Positions 50,492 through 58,994 of a stretch of 64,000 bases of DNA are shown here, one piece after another. Made by a program: the position numbers and the translations under genes. How positions within the stretch are numbered: the stretch's first letter is position 1; each line of letters begins with the position of its first letter. Source of the DNA: RGIG3178 sp964533965 (GTDB taxonomy: Bacteria; Bacillota; Clostridia; Christensenellales; QAND01); contig CAZHNN010000004.1 of assembly GCA_964533965.1 (NCBI GenBank), forward strand, positions 68,036 through 132,035. Direction: 5' to 3'. The notes beneath the pieces are model-generated. The model was not told where the DNA came from. It saw only the letters and a list, made by a program, of their open reading frames with translations, and searched no databases.

Positions 50492-50920
50492 ATGAATGAG
50501 GACGAAAGCAGCATTCACGATTCGAATTCAATACAGAAGAGTGCCGGCAAATCAAGGAGCATTGCAAAGGCAAGCCTTGCTCTTCTGCTCGCGCTTGTGG
50601 CCAGTTTTGCTCTGCTCGTCGTCGAATTTGTTCAACTTAGGAAGGTTTCCAATGATCTTACGGCAAGCCAATGGAACTACAGCCGTTTGCAATCAATGAT
50701 GGTCACGGTAAACGGGCAGACAGCATTTTTACAGGATCAGGTGAAGAACATGAAGAGCGCGTTAAAGCAGGCAGTCCTCGTGGTCTTGCTCGGCGACGAT
50801 CCGACATGCTATCACGAACCGGATTGCGTAAAGCTCGACAATGCCTCTTACCCGTATCGTTTTCTCTCGCTTCAGGAAGCGGCTAAACTGGGATTCAAAC
50901 CGGATCCGGCATGCCAATAA
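50492..50920 (+). CDS. Membrane-anchored protein with Ada-like Cys/His motif, unknown
   Basis: A 142-residue protein: acidic 30-residue N-terminus, one membrane helix ('ASLALLLALVASFALLVVEF'), a coiled region, and a C-terminal segment 'CYHEPDCVKL...FLSLQEAAKLGFKPDPAC'. That ending resembles the small metal-binding module at the start of Ada proteins and the end of some nucleases ('YH-x2-DC ... S-x2-EA-x3-GF-P-x2-C'). By topology it would lie outside the cell. ATG 50492 follows AAGGAG by 7 bases; upstream in-frame codons lack a site. Function unknown. Confidence 0.65.
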   Translation: MNEDESSIHDSNSIQKSAGKSRSIAKASLALLLALVASFALLVVEFVQLRKVSNDLTASQWNYSRLQSMMVTVNGQTAFLQDQVKNMKSALKQAVLVVLLGDDPTCYHEPDCVKLDNASYPYRFLSLQEAAKLGFKPDPACQ

Positions 50921-50985
50921 ACTGTACGCCAAGAGCAGAGTTTGAACCTTGCTGCCAATGCCGAGGGCATCTGCTTATGCCGATA

Positions 50986-51657
50986 TCATTGTGCGCCTGC
51001 AGTCACCGACGTTACCGTCGGCAGCGTCATCACGCTTAGCAGTATCCCGTTGTTGTAGGGGGATTCAATAGACCAATCCCAATATTGTTTGCATTTGAAC
51101 TTGTTGCGGAACCAGTTGTGGCCTTTGCGGCCCGCAAAGAAAAGATAATTGGAAGGCAGTATACGCCCGACGTTTTGGAAGCCCTTCTTTTCCAGCTCCC
51201 AGCGTATCACCACATCCAACGCCAAATCCTTGAATTTTTGCAAAACCGGTGTCTTCTTCTTCCAGGCAAATTGATGTTTTTGCGTGATCACTTTCTTGAT
51301 CGTGTTCGGATGGCGGGCGTCGTCCACGCGATTGAGCACGCACCACACCACAGCGGCTTTTTCCGTATCGCTTTTAACGCAGCCCGCTTCGCGGTAGATG
51401 AGCTTGGCAAGCATCACGATCTCTTCGCTGTTCTCATATTTGGCGCGAATGGAAGCGATTGCTGCTAACCGCAGAGATTCGCTCTGCAGTTCCATCTCGT
51501 TTTTTGTAAGCGCGGGTAAGGCGTCCTCCGTGCCGGCTTTTTGTTCTTCCTGCACGATAGCCGCCGCGTCATATCCTGCGGCGTTGGCGGTTATAGTTGT
51601 CTGTAAAGGTGCAAGCAGTGCCGATGCCAAGCAAATCAAAGCAATCAGGCGCTTCAT
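50986..51657 (-). CDS. Secreted cell-wall hydrolase, SleB-like
   Basis: A 223-residue protein with a signal peptide ('RLIALICLASALLAPLQTTITANA', cleavage after ANA near 26) and a SleB/hydrolase_2 domain: 'LAKLIYREAG' with the catalytic Glu, 'AAVVWCVLNRVDD', 'VITQKHQFAW' and a C-terminal 'LPSNYLFFAGRKGHNWFRN'. Known relatives are spore-cortex lytic transglycosylases; this short form lacks a PG-binding domain and may be a vegetative wall enzyme. GGAGGG precedes ATG 51657. Convergent with the Ada-motif protein. Confidence 0.85.
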   Translation of the reverse strand: MKRLIALICLASALLAPLQTTITANAAGYDAAAIVQEEQKAGTEDALPALTKNEMELQSESLRLAAIASIRAKYENSEEIVMLAKLIYREAGCVKSDTEKAAVVWCVLNRVDDARHPNTIKKVITQKHQFAWKKKTPVLQKFKDLALDVVIRWELEKKGFQNVGRILPSNYLFFAGRKGHNWFRNKFKCKQYWDWSIESPYNNGILLSVMTLPTVTSVTAGAQ

Positions 51658-52152
51658 GAATATTGTTCCCTCCGTATTTTGGCGGTTTTCGAAGATTCCT
51701 TGCGAATCGAGCATGTTAACCCAAGGTCCCGTGAAAACCGGAATGGAAAACAGCCGTGCGTCTGAAGGCTTGTCCGATGGTCAATATACAGAATGACCAT
51801 CTGCCGAAGCGCTCAAAAACGCCGATGGCAGCGCAATCGGAACCCATATCGATCCGGCTGTATTCGTATAATTGATTATGCATTATCGGTTTTGTCTAAA
51901 AACGTTGATGCCGCAAAGATGGTTTTGAAAGATTTGCGAAAAGCACGGTTTGTTTGTCGAAACCGGGCGATTCTGTTTCTCAAATTTCAATATTTGCTAA
52001 CAGAAATGAAAAATCTCAGTTGAAAAAGAACTGTGTTAATTCCATTTTTATACAGGAAAAAAAGAGGAAATTCTGCCATTAAAAGGTAAGCAGGCGCTGT
52101 GCGTCTTCCGATGCTATTGGAGAGCCTCGTTCCTATTTACGGCGCTGCTTTT

Positions 52153-52178
52153 AAGAACACCAAGATGGTGTTCTTTTT
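52153..52178 (+). terminator. Orphan terminator in the 51658-52308 interval
   Basis: A perfect 10-bp stem (52153-52162 with 52166-52175), 3-nt loop and T run on the plus strand. No supportable gene precedes it in the 650-bp interval 51658-52308: an open frame at 51793-52023 lacks a ribosome binding site. A small RNA transcribed from the 51860s (TATAAT near 51868) is possible. Confidence 0.7.
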
Positions 52179-52227
52179 GGTAGAGAAGAATAGGATTTGT
52201 CGCACAGAGGGGTGATCCGTTTTTATG

Positions 52228-52289
52228 TGTAAGGTATACTTGACATGTCGAGGCTCATTTGCTATGCTGCATGTAAGGTAAACCTGACA
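52228..52289 (+). promoter_or_regulatory. Promoter and paired operators of the XRE operon
   Basis: TTGACA (52240-52245) and TATGCT (52263-52268) with a 17-base spacer. Two direct repeats of TGTAAGGT(A/T... )ACYTGACA type, at 52228-52245 and 52272-52289, overlap the -35 box and the start region 44 bases apart. They are likely binding sites for the XRE protein, giving autorepression. Confidence 0.75.
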
Positions 52290-52308
52290 AAGCGATGGAG
52301 GTGGTCCG

Positions 52309-52515
52309 ATGCAAAACAATGTCAGGAAGCTTCGGGAAGAACTCGGCCTCACCCAAAAAGAATTGGGCGACCGCGTGGGGGTCTCCCGCCAGGCCATCAA
52401 TGCGATCGAAACAGGCAAATTCGATCCGTCCATATGGCTTGCGCATGATTTGGCGCTCCTGTTTGGCGTATCCATCGAAGCTTTATTTCTCTTCAAGGAG
52501 GAAGACAGAAAATGA
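52309..52515 (+). CDS. XRE-family regulator (small HTH, YozG-like)
   Basis: A 68-residue protein that is little more than a helix-turn-helix: 'MQNNVRKLREELGLTQKELG', 'VGVSRQAINAIETGKFDPSI', ending 'FGVSIEALFLFKEED'. GGAGGTGG lies before the ATG. Paired operators at the promoter suggest autoregulation. Overlaps the following membrane-protein gene by 4 bases; small XRE plus multi-helix membrane protein pairs are common in Firmicutes. Confidence 0.92.
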   Translation: MQNNVRKLREELGLTQKELGDRVGVSRQAINAIETGKFDPSIWLAHDLALLFGVSIEALFLFKEEDRK

Positions 52516-52979
52516 AAAACATCCTTAAACATCCCGCGACCAATGCGGTGTGTCTCGGCCTGTTCACGGCTTTTTACGGGGTTATCTTTATCACGGCCTC
52601 TCAAAACAGCCGTTTTAAGAGCCTGCTCTATTACAGCGGTGCAAAGCAGGGTATGAATCCCTTTTGGGAGGGCTGGAGCAAATTTTTAGCCAACGGATAC
52701 CACGCCATTATTGCCTATGTACTCATTGCGTTGGCAGTAGTGGTCATCGCCCTGCTGATCCTTAGGCGCCATCCTTACGACGAATACCATACTTCGCTTC
52801 TTGTTCAATGCCTTGCCGTAGCCGCCGTATTAACGCTGATCGCCATCGCGATCTTCTACCTGATGATCTTGTGCGATCCCGCTGGCATCATCGAAAAGTT
52901 CACTCTCTTTATTGCTGTCCATTGGGTATCCATTGTGATGTGCGATTTGACGTATGTGCTGCTCTGCAGGTGGAGATGA
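52512..52979 (+). CDS. Four-helix membrane protein of the XRE operon, unknown
   Basis: A 155-residue protein with four hydrophobic helices (about 12-28, 65-84, 98-120 and 130-150) and short loops. It resembles the DUF3796-like membrane partners of small XRE regulators in overall layout, but I do not recognise a specific family. The start overlaps the XRE stop (ATGA); the stop overlaps the radical SAM start. Such membrane proteins may sequester or respond with the regulator; not demonstrated. Confidence 0.75.
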   Translation: MKNILKHPATNAVCLGLFTAFYGVIFITASQNSRFKSLLYYSGAKQGMNPFWEGWSKFLANGYHAIIAYVLIALAVVVIALLILRRHPYDEYHTSLLVQCLAVAAVLTLIAIAIFYLMILCDPAGIIEKFTLFIAVHWVSIVMCDLTYVLLCRWR

Positions 52980-54322
52980 AATCGGTGAAAATCATGCTCA
53001 TCCAGCCGAAGATGAACAAGCGGCCCATGGACACCGATCTTAAGACCCGTATGTCGCCATCGCTTGCGCTGTTGACCCTGATGCGGTTAACTCCAAACGG
53101 GCATGAGGTGATCATGGTCAACGAAAACGTGGAAAAAATCAATTACAACTACAGGGCAGATCTGGTGGGCATCACGGTTACGCTGGATGTGATGCCGCGA
53201 GCATGCCGGATTGCCAGTGAATTCCAAAAAAGAGGCGCTAAGGTTGTGGCCGGAGGGATTCATGTCACCTGCAGCCCGGAGGACTGCTTGCCGCACTTTG
53301 ATGCGATCTGTGTAGGATTTGCCGAGCGGGTATGGGCACGTATGATCAAGGATGTTGCCAAGGATACGCTGAAAAAGGTTTACCAGGACATGGAGAACTT
53401 CCGGGGCAGTGAGATCGCACCGCCGGCGTACGACAAAGCGGATAGGAACAGGTATCTTTACACGAACGTGATTACCACCAGCCGCGGCTGCCCCAACTGT
53501 TGCGACTTTTGCTACAACAGCTGCCAAAACAGGGTGTATGTCCACCGCCCCATTGCGGATGTGCTTTGGGACATCCAGTCTCTGAACACCCGACATGTGC
53601 TGTTCATCGATGATAACTTCATCGGCGAACCGTCCTATACCCTTGAACTGCTTGAAAAAATGAAAGGCATGCACTTGAAGTGGAGCGCGGCTGTAACGAC
53701 GAGGATACTCGACTATCCGGATCTGCTTGACCTGATGGCCAAAACAGGCTGCCAGAGCCTGTTCATCGGGTTTGAGTCCATCAACAACAAAGCGTTGCAA
53801 GGGGTGAACAAGGACAACCGGTTTGAGAAGTACGAAAAACTGATAGAGGCAATCCACAGCCGGGGCATCATGATCAACGCGAGCATGGTATTTGGCCTGG
53901 ACGGCGATGGCCCGGAGGTCTTTTCCAAGACGCTCGACTTTTTGGTGAAAAACCGTATCGAGACGCTGACCTCCCATATCTTAACGCCCTACCCCGGTAC
54001 GGCGCTGTATCGCCGCATGGAGGAGTCCGGGCGCATTGCCTGTTACGATCTCTGCTTGTACAACACGGCGCATGTGGTGTTTCAACCGGAAGGCATGACT
54101 GCGCAGGAACTGTACAGCGGGTATCTTTGGATGTACCGGAAGTTCTATTCATTTTCTAACATCATACGTCGTATGCCTGAGCAGAAAGCGCAGAGACAAT
54201 CATTCCTTATGTTCAATCTGTTCTACCGTAAGTTCGGGAAATTCACCTCAGCCGTGTCGCGCCTTATCCCGATGCGGGTGCTGGGTCGTTTTGCCACGTG
54301 GGTATCGTATCGGATAAAATAA
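52976..54322 (+). CDS. B12-binding-domain radical SAM protein
   Basis: A 448-residue enzyme. Residues 1-140 are a cobalamin-binding-like Rossmann domain ('VKIMLIQPKMN', 'VVAGGIHVTCSPEDCL'). The radical SAM core has the 4Fe-4S motif CxxxCxxC in 'SRGCPNCCDFCYNS' near 167, 'LFIDDNFIG', 'GFESINNKALQGVNK' and 'SHILTPYPGTALYRRM'. The C-terminal ~90 residues, with 'QPEGMTAQELYSGYLWMYRKFYS' (part quoted), resemble the DUF4070 tail. The usual DxHxxGxN cobalamin motif is absent. Substrate unknown; possibly a methyltransferase or C-C bond enzyme. ATG 52976 overlaps the previous stop by 4 bases behind GGTGGAG. Confidence 0.88.
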   Translation: MKSVKIMLIQPKMNKRPMDTDLKTRMSPSLALLTLMRLTPNGHEVIMVNENVEKINYNYRADLVGITVTLDVMPRACRIASEFQKRGAKVVAGGIHVTCSPEDCLPHFDAICVGFAERVWARMIKDVAKDTLKKVYQDMENFRGSEIAPPAYDKADRNRYLYTNVITTSRGCPNCCDFCYNSCQNRVYVHRPIADVLWDIQSLNTRHVLFIDDNFIGEPSYTLELLEKMKGMHLKWSAAVTTRILDYPDLLDLMAKTGCQSLFIGFESINNKALQGVNKDNRFEKYEKLIEAIHSRGIMINASMVFGLDGDGPEVFSKTLDFLVKNRIETLTSHILTPYPGTALYRRMEESGRIACYDLCLYNTAHVVFQPEGMTAQELYSGYLWMYRKFYSFSNIIRRMPEQKAQRQSFLMFNLFYRKFGKFTSAVSRLIPMRVLGRFATWVSYRIK

Positions 54323-54359
54323 AAAAGATCACTGGATGTGACCTTTTCATTGTTTTTAA

Positions 54360-56150
54360 TTAGAGTACGGCGGATTCTTTTTCCAAAAAGAGAAGAGTTA
54401 CTTCGTTTTCCTTCAGAGGCCGGCTGAACAAATATCCCTGTAGGTAATCGCTCTTGGTCGTCTTGAGAAACTCGAATTGCTCCTTTGTTTCGATTCCTTC
54501 TACAACCGTCTCCATGCCCAGGCTATTGACCAGCGCAATGATCGATCGAACGATATGTTTTTGTTTGGAACTGATGTTCTTTTGACGGATAAATGTCTTG
54601 TCAATTTTCAGGGTATCTACCGGCAGCTGCATCAGGTAACCAAGCGAAGAGTATCCCGTTCCGAAATCATCAAGGCAAATGCGAACGCCAAGCTTCTTGA
54701 GTTCATGGAGTTTGGAAACGGTTGATTCGAACGATGCGATAAACGTGCTTTCCGTAATTTCCAGCTCCAGACGCTTTGGGTCAATCCCGCTTATTTCAAG
54801 AGCCTCCCTGACATCGTTGACAAAAGCTGCGCTCTTAAGCTGAATTCCGGAGATGTTGACGGAAACGATGCCATTGTAACCATATTCTTTTTCCCACAGG
54901 TGTACAGTTTTGCAGGCTTGCAGTAATACCCATTTTCCAATGGGAATGATCAATCCCATTTCCTCAGCAACCGGGATCAGTTTGTTCGGGTCTATAACCC
55001 CCAAGGAAGGGCTTTCCCACCGGATCAACGCTTCCACACCGCGACACGATCCTGTTCTTACGCTGTATTGAGGCTGATATTCCAAATACATCTCATTTAG
55101 TTCCAGCGCTGACCAAAGTTTATTTTGAAAATCGATTTTACTTAAGACATCCTGTTTCATCTCGTTGCTGACAAAATGGACTTGGTTTTTGCCATCCAGC
55201 TTGGCGCGATACATCGCCGCATCCGCAAACATCAGCAATCCTTCGGAGCTATCTGCATCATCTGGAAAAATAGTTACACCAATACTACACGTCAAATAAA
55301 TGGACGTCGTTTCGAAGCAAAAAGGATCCATAAGGCAGTTTTTGATCGTGAGCACAGAATCTTGAAGATCTTCTTTGGTTCCAATGTCCTGAATCAATAT
55401 GATGAACTCATCGCCGCCAAAGCGATAGACGCAGTCTGCTTCTTTGATCGTATCCCTTAACCGTTTGCTTGCTTCGACCAACACCATGTCGCCGATACTA
55501 TGGCCGAGACCGTCGTTGATATTCTTGAAATTGTCAAGATCGATGAATAGCAAAGCGAATTTTTTTGTCTTTGCCTCCGGTGTATCGATGTTTTGGTTAA
55601 TTGTCTCCAGAAGCAGATTCCGGTTGGAAAGACCGGTCAATATGTCATGATATGCCAGAAACTCAAGCTGCTCTTCCCGTGTTTTTAAATCGATGTATAG
55701 ACGATTCAGCTCGTTGTTTTTCTCTTGCAGCACTTTATACGCATCCTTGAGTTCTTGTTCGGCCATGATGTGCTCCGTCATGTCCCGGACAAAACTGAAT
55801 CTAAAGGAAAGTTCTGTGGATTCCAGAATACCCATGGATATATCTACCGGTATCAAATGCCCGTTCTTATGCTTGTGCAAGGACTGTAATCGTCCGATTT
55901 CTCCTTTGGGTGCAGCCATGAATTTGTTCAGCTTATTGAAGTTCTCATAGGAGAGATTGGCGTCAATATCAAGGATGTTCATTCCGATGATCTCTTCTTT
56001 TGTATACCCCAAATTTCTACAGGCGGTACTGTTCGCATATGTAATAGCGCCGTCACCATTGGACCAGAATATGCCGTCCGGATTGTTTTCCAGGCACTGC
56101 ATTGCATATGTCAGTGTCGTTTCCGTATCCAGTTCTTGAAACTTTTTCAT
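54360..56150 (-). CDS. PAS-GGDEF-EAL cyclic-di-GMP signalling protein
   Basis: A 596-residue soluble protein: PAS domain (about 12-130, 'NPDGIFWSNGDGAITYANS' in part), a helical linker (135-165), GGDEF domain with intact 'RFGGDEF', and EAL domain with 'GVEALIRWESP', 'ELEITESTF', 'LDDFGTGYSSL' and 'KIDKTFI'. Both catalytic motifs are intact, so it may make and hydrolyse c-di-GMP; one activity usually dominates. No membrane helices. ATG 56150 follows GGGGGAGG by 5 bases. No c-di-GMP effector gene was recognised nearby. Confidence 0.94.
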   Translation of the reverse strand: MKKFQELDTETTLTYAMQCLENNPDGIFWSNGDGAITYANSTACRNLGYTKEEIIGMNILDIDANLSYENFNKLNKFMAAPKGEIGRLQSLHKHKNGHLIPVDISMGILESTELSFRFSFVRDMTEHIMAEQELKDAYKVLQEKNNELNRLYIDLKTREEQLEFLAYHDILTGLSNRNLLLETINQNIDTPEAKTKKFALLFIDLDNFKNINDGLGHSIGDMVLVEASKRLRDTIKEADCVYRFGGDEFIILIQDIGTKEDLQDSVLTIKNCLMDPFCFETTSIYLTCSIGVTIFPDDADSSEGLLMFADAAMYRAKLDGKNQVHFVSNEMKQDVLSKIDFQNKLWSALELNEMYLEYQPQYSVRTGSCRGVEALIRWESPSLGVIDPNKLIPVAEEMGLIIPIGKWVLLQACKTVHLWEKEYGYNGIVSVNISGIQLKSAAFVNDVREALEISGIDPKRLELEITESTFIASFESTVSKLHELKKLGVRICLDDFGTGYSSLGYLMQLPVDTLKIDKTFIRQKNISSKQKHIVRSIIALVNSLGMETVVEGIETKEQFEFLKTTKSDYLQGYLFSRPLKENEVTLLFLEKESAVL

Positions 56151-56466
56151 GCCGACCTCCCCCACCTTTCCAAAGCATGGAAACATGGGCTACTATAATC
56201 AAACGTATTACATTTCATTATTTTTTATCGGTAAAAATACTTTAAAACTAAAGTGATGTTTGTTCCTAAACACAAAAATCCGCTTTCATCCGGGTGCTTC
56301 TATGTCCTACAACAGCCACATCCGATATAGGCGTCTTGCCCGAAGGTGAAGAAAAAGAAGCCGCATAAAGCGGCCTCTTCCTTAACCGCCGTATGGGCTT
56401 TAGAAAGAATAATCCATTCTGAAGCGAATAGAATCTAGAAGCATTCGTTGAGCGGAGGGGATTATT

Positions 56467-57282
56467 GTGGGTTATTATATAAAAGTCGAGCCGACGGTAA
56501 GGGTGTATGTGGAAGACCTCAATCCTGCGGGCAGCAAGACGATATTGTTTATCCATGGCTGGCCCGGAAACCATAACCTTTTCGAGTACCAGTTCGACCA
56601 ACTGCCTAAGATGGGATACCGCTGTCTTGGGATGGACTGGAGGGGGTTTGGGATGTCGGATAAACCCTGGTCAGGCTATGATTACGACCGGCTGGCGGAC
56701 GACGTCAAATGCGTCGTGGATGCATTTGGATTGAAAAACTTTACATTGGCTGGACATTCCACCGGCGGAGGGATTGCCGTCCGCTATATGGCAAGGCACA
56801 ACGGCTATGGCGTGTCAAAGCTTGCTTTATGCGCAGCCGCCGTGCCAAGTTTGATACAGCGCCCCTATTTCCCGTACGGCTTGCCCAGGCAAGCGGTAGA
56901 GGATATCATTGCGGGCACCTATACCGACCGGCCCAATATGCTTCGAAATTTCGGCAACATGATCTTCTTTCAATATGTCACGGAACCTTTATCGGATTGG
57001 ATCTTTCAACTTGGACTGCAGGCGGCAGGCTGGGCCACTGCGGCGATCGCCAACACATGGCTTGATGAGGAAGGCCTGTTTGAGGACATGAAAACGATCA
57101 ATGTACCAACCGTGATCCTTCATGGCATTGAGGACAAAGTTTGCCTGTTCCCGCTGGCCATAGCGCAAAGGGAAGGCATAAAGAATTCCAAACTCGTTCC
57201 GTTTGAGAAAAGCGGTCATTTCCTGTTCATCGACCAGAAGGAGAAATTCAACGAGGAATTGATGAAGTTTGTGGAGGAATAA
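56467..57282 (+). CDS. Alpha/beta hydrolase
   Basis: A 271-residue alpha/beta-hydrolase: oxyanion 'FIHGWPGN', nucleophile elbow 'AGHSTGG' (Ser near 98), acid in 'LHGIEDKVC' and base His in 'KSGHFLFID'. Similar in layout to bacterial esterases and cofactor-free haloperoxidases. GTG 56467 is the start, with GGAGGGG 6 bases upstream. Cytoplasmic; substrate unknown. The 316-bp interval before it (56151-56466) holds a GC hairpin at 56355-56379 and no gene. Confidence 0.9.
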   Translation: MGYYIKVEPTVRVYVEDLNPAGSKTILFIHGWPGNHNLFEYQFDQLPKMGYRCLGMDWRGFGMSDKPWSGYDYDRLADDVKCVVDAFGLKNFTLAGHSTGGGIAVRYMARHNGYGVSKLALCAAAVPSLIQRPYFPYGLPRQAVEDIIAGTYTDRPNMLRNFGNMIFFQYVTEPLSDWIFQLGLQAAGWATAAIANTWLDEEGLFEDMKTINVPTVILHGIEDKVCLFPLAIAQREGIKNSKLVPFEKSGHFLFIDQKEKFNEELMKFVEE

Positions 57283-57346
57283 TCCTCGAACCCCATAACG
57301 CCGCATCGGATAAACCAATATGCAACCGTATCCCAGAGCAATCAAA

Positions 57347-57366
57347 AAGCGCCCGCTTGGGCGCTT
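57347..57366. terminator. Bidirectional terminator between hydrolase and ABC permease genes
   Basis: A perfect 8-bp stem (57347-57354 with 57359-57366) with a GCTT loop; AAAAA precedes it and CTCGTTTT follows, serving convergent genes. Confidence 0.85.
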
Positions 57367-57379
57367 CTCGTTTTACATT

Positions 57380-58174
57380 TTAAATCGCCAAATCCCGGTT
57401 CCGGTAGAAATAATACGTTCCATAAACGCACGCGGCGGTAAGCAGCACGGATAAGAGCATTACAACTGCGTTCAGCCCGTTGCCGTTGACGATATCCACA
57501 TAACTGAAGTACTTGAACGGAGAGAGGATGTTGAGGAAGTTCATGTTGCCGGATAGGTCTGTCACCTTGGCGATCATGAAAGAGCAAATCAGGATAGCCG
57601 CGGAGAGGGAACCGGATGCTTTCGAATTTTTGATACAGGCAGCAATCAAAAAGCCCACCGAGAAAAAGATAAGCTGCACCAAAAACAGACTCAGGTGAAA
57701 AGATAGTATTTCGCCCGTGATCGGCGCTCCCTTGTTGTAGGCGTTGACCATCACAATGGAAGAGAGCAGCGAAACGACGTTTACAACGAGCAGGTTCACT
57801 AGCGAAGCCAACAGTTTTGACGTTACGATGGCGTTGCGGGATACCGGCATCACCATTAAAAACTCCGTTGTCTTGTCCCGCTCCTCCTTTGAAAGGATGC
57901 CGCTGCCCAGCAGCACGGCATGGATACCGATGATCAGTTCGGTGTATACGAACAATAGGGCAAAATAGCCAGCCATCTTTGTGACATCGAACGGACCGAT
58001 GCCGAGCAGAGCTTTGATGGCATAGGGCATGTTGTTAAAGAGCTCCATGTTTGCGCTATCGCCCGAATACGCCGTATACTTGCCCATGCCGGCGACAACG
58101 AGAATAAAGATGCACACGCACCAAATGATCAGCGCTCTCCGGTTGGCTTTCATTTCCCTTTTAAAGATGTTCAT
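57380..58174 (-). CDS. ABC-2 type transporter permease (second)
   Basis: A 264-residue membrane protein with six helices, starting 'MNIFKREMKANRRALIIWC'. A conserved loop 'GILSKEERDKTTEFLMVMPVSR' (part) is typical of the ABC-2/YhaP-like permeases of bacitracin- and lantibiotic-type exporters. Paralogous to the adjacent permease; the two probably form a heterodimer with the ATPase. AAGGAGG precedes the ATG. Last gene of the TetR-ABC unit. Confidence 0.87.
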   Translation of the reverse strand: MNIFKREMKANRRALIIWCVCIFILVVAGMGKYTAYSGDSANMELFNNMPYAIKALLGIGPFDVTKMAGYFALLFVYTELIIGIHAVLLGSGILSKEERDKTTEFLMVMPVSRNAIVTSKLLASLVNLLVVNVVSLLSSIVMVNAYNKGAPITGEILSFHLSLFLVQLIFFSVGFLIAACIKNSKASGSLSAAILICSFMIAKVTDLSGNMNFLNILSPFKYFSYVDIVNGNGLNAVVMLLSVLLTAACVYGTYYFYRNRDLAI

Positions 58175-58189
58175 GTCAGCGCCTCCTTT

Positions 58190-58990
58190 TCAGCTTACGG
58201 CATGGATGTCTTTTTTGCGGTAAACAACATAGCAAACTGCAATGGCCGCGACGATAACAGCAAGCCCCACGAGGATATACGACATCTCATAGCCTCCGTT
58301 TTTAATGATGTAGAGTACATCGTAGTACCGAAACGGGGATATATACCGTTCCCAGGTAACGTTGCTACCGGATGCTAGGATGGCGCCAATGAAATAGAAC
58401 CCGAACACGGTGCCCAGCGAGATCGGGAGCACGGTTTTCAATTTGTTGAAAAACACCGAAACGCAAGCGCCCAGCGCCAGAAAAATCAGCTGCACAAAAG
58501 GCAGCATCAGGTTGAGCAGGAAGAACAGTTTGCCGTCGTAAACGGACCCTGTCAACGAACCGATGATTGCCACAGCCGCGATGTACAGGATGTCGGTAAT
58601 CAAAATGACCGTAATGCCGGCCGAGAGCTTTGCGGTTACGACGGCTGTACGCGAAACGGGTTTTGCCAAAAGGAAGTCCGCGGTGCGTTCTCTCGTTTCT
58701 TTGCTGAGGATGGAGGTACCCACGATCATCGCCTGGCAGGCGCCGGTGAGTATGACAAACATGAAGACCATCGCATAGAACCCGAGAAACGACGTGATAA
58801 TGTCGAGATTGATGCCGATCATTGCTCTAAGCTCCGGTGGATAGCCGGAAAGCAGCGTTTTTAGATCCCCGACCTGGTTTCCCATACTCGGGTATATGGT
58901 CAGGAACAGGGTCGCCAGAGCGATGATGGAACCGGTCCAAATGATCGTCGATTTCCGCATCGATTTGAGCTCGTGCAAGTAAATATTCAT
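58190..58990 (-). CDS. ABC-2 type transporter permease (first)
   Basis: A 266-residue six-helix membrane protein, 'MNIYLHELKSMRKSTIIW' at its N terminus and 'SILSKETRERTADFLLAKPVSR' in the cytoplasmic loop, matching the paralogue downstream. ATG 58990 follows AAGGAGG; only 4 bases separate it from the ATPase stop. Role: membrane half of an exporter, substrate unknown. Confidence 0.87.
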   Translation of the reverse strand: MNIYLHELKSMRKSTIIWTGSIIALATLFLTIYPSMGNQVGDLKTLLSGYPPELRAMIGINLDIITSFLGFYAMVFMFVILTGACQAMIVGTSILSKETRERTADFLLAKPVSRTAVVTAKLSAGITVILITDILYIAAVAIIGSLTGSVYDGKLFFLLNLMLPFVQLIFLALGACVSVFFNKLKTVLPISLGTVFGFYFIGAILASGSNVTWERYISPFRYYDVLYIIKNGGYEMSYILVGLAVIVAAIAVCYVVYRKKDIHAVS

Positions 58991-58994
58991 TACG

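Noticed and set aside
51793..52023. 76-residue plus-strand open frame
   Set aside because: No ribosome binding site and no recognisable pattern; kept only as part of the orphan-terminator observation.
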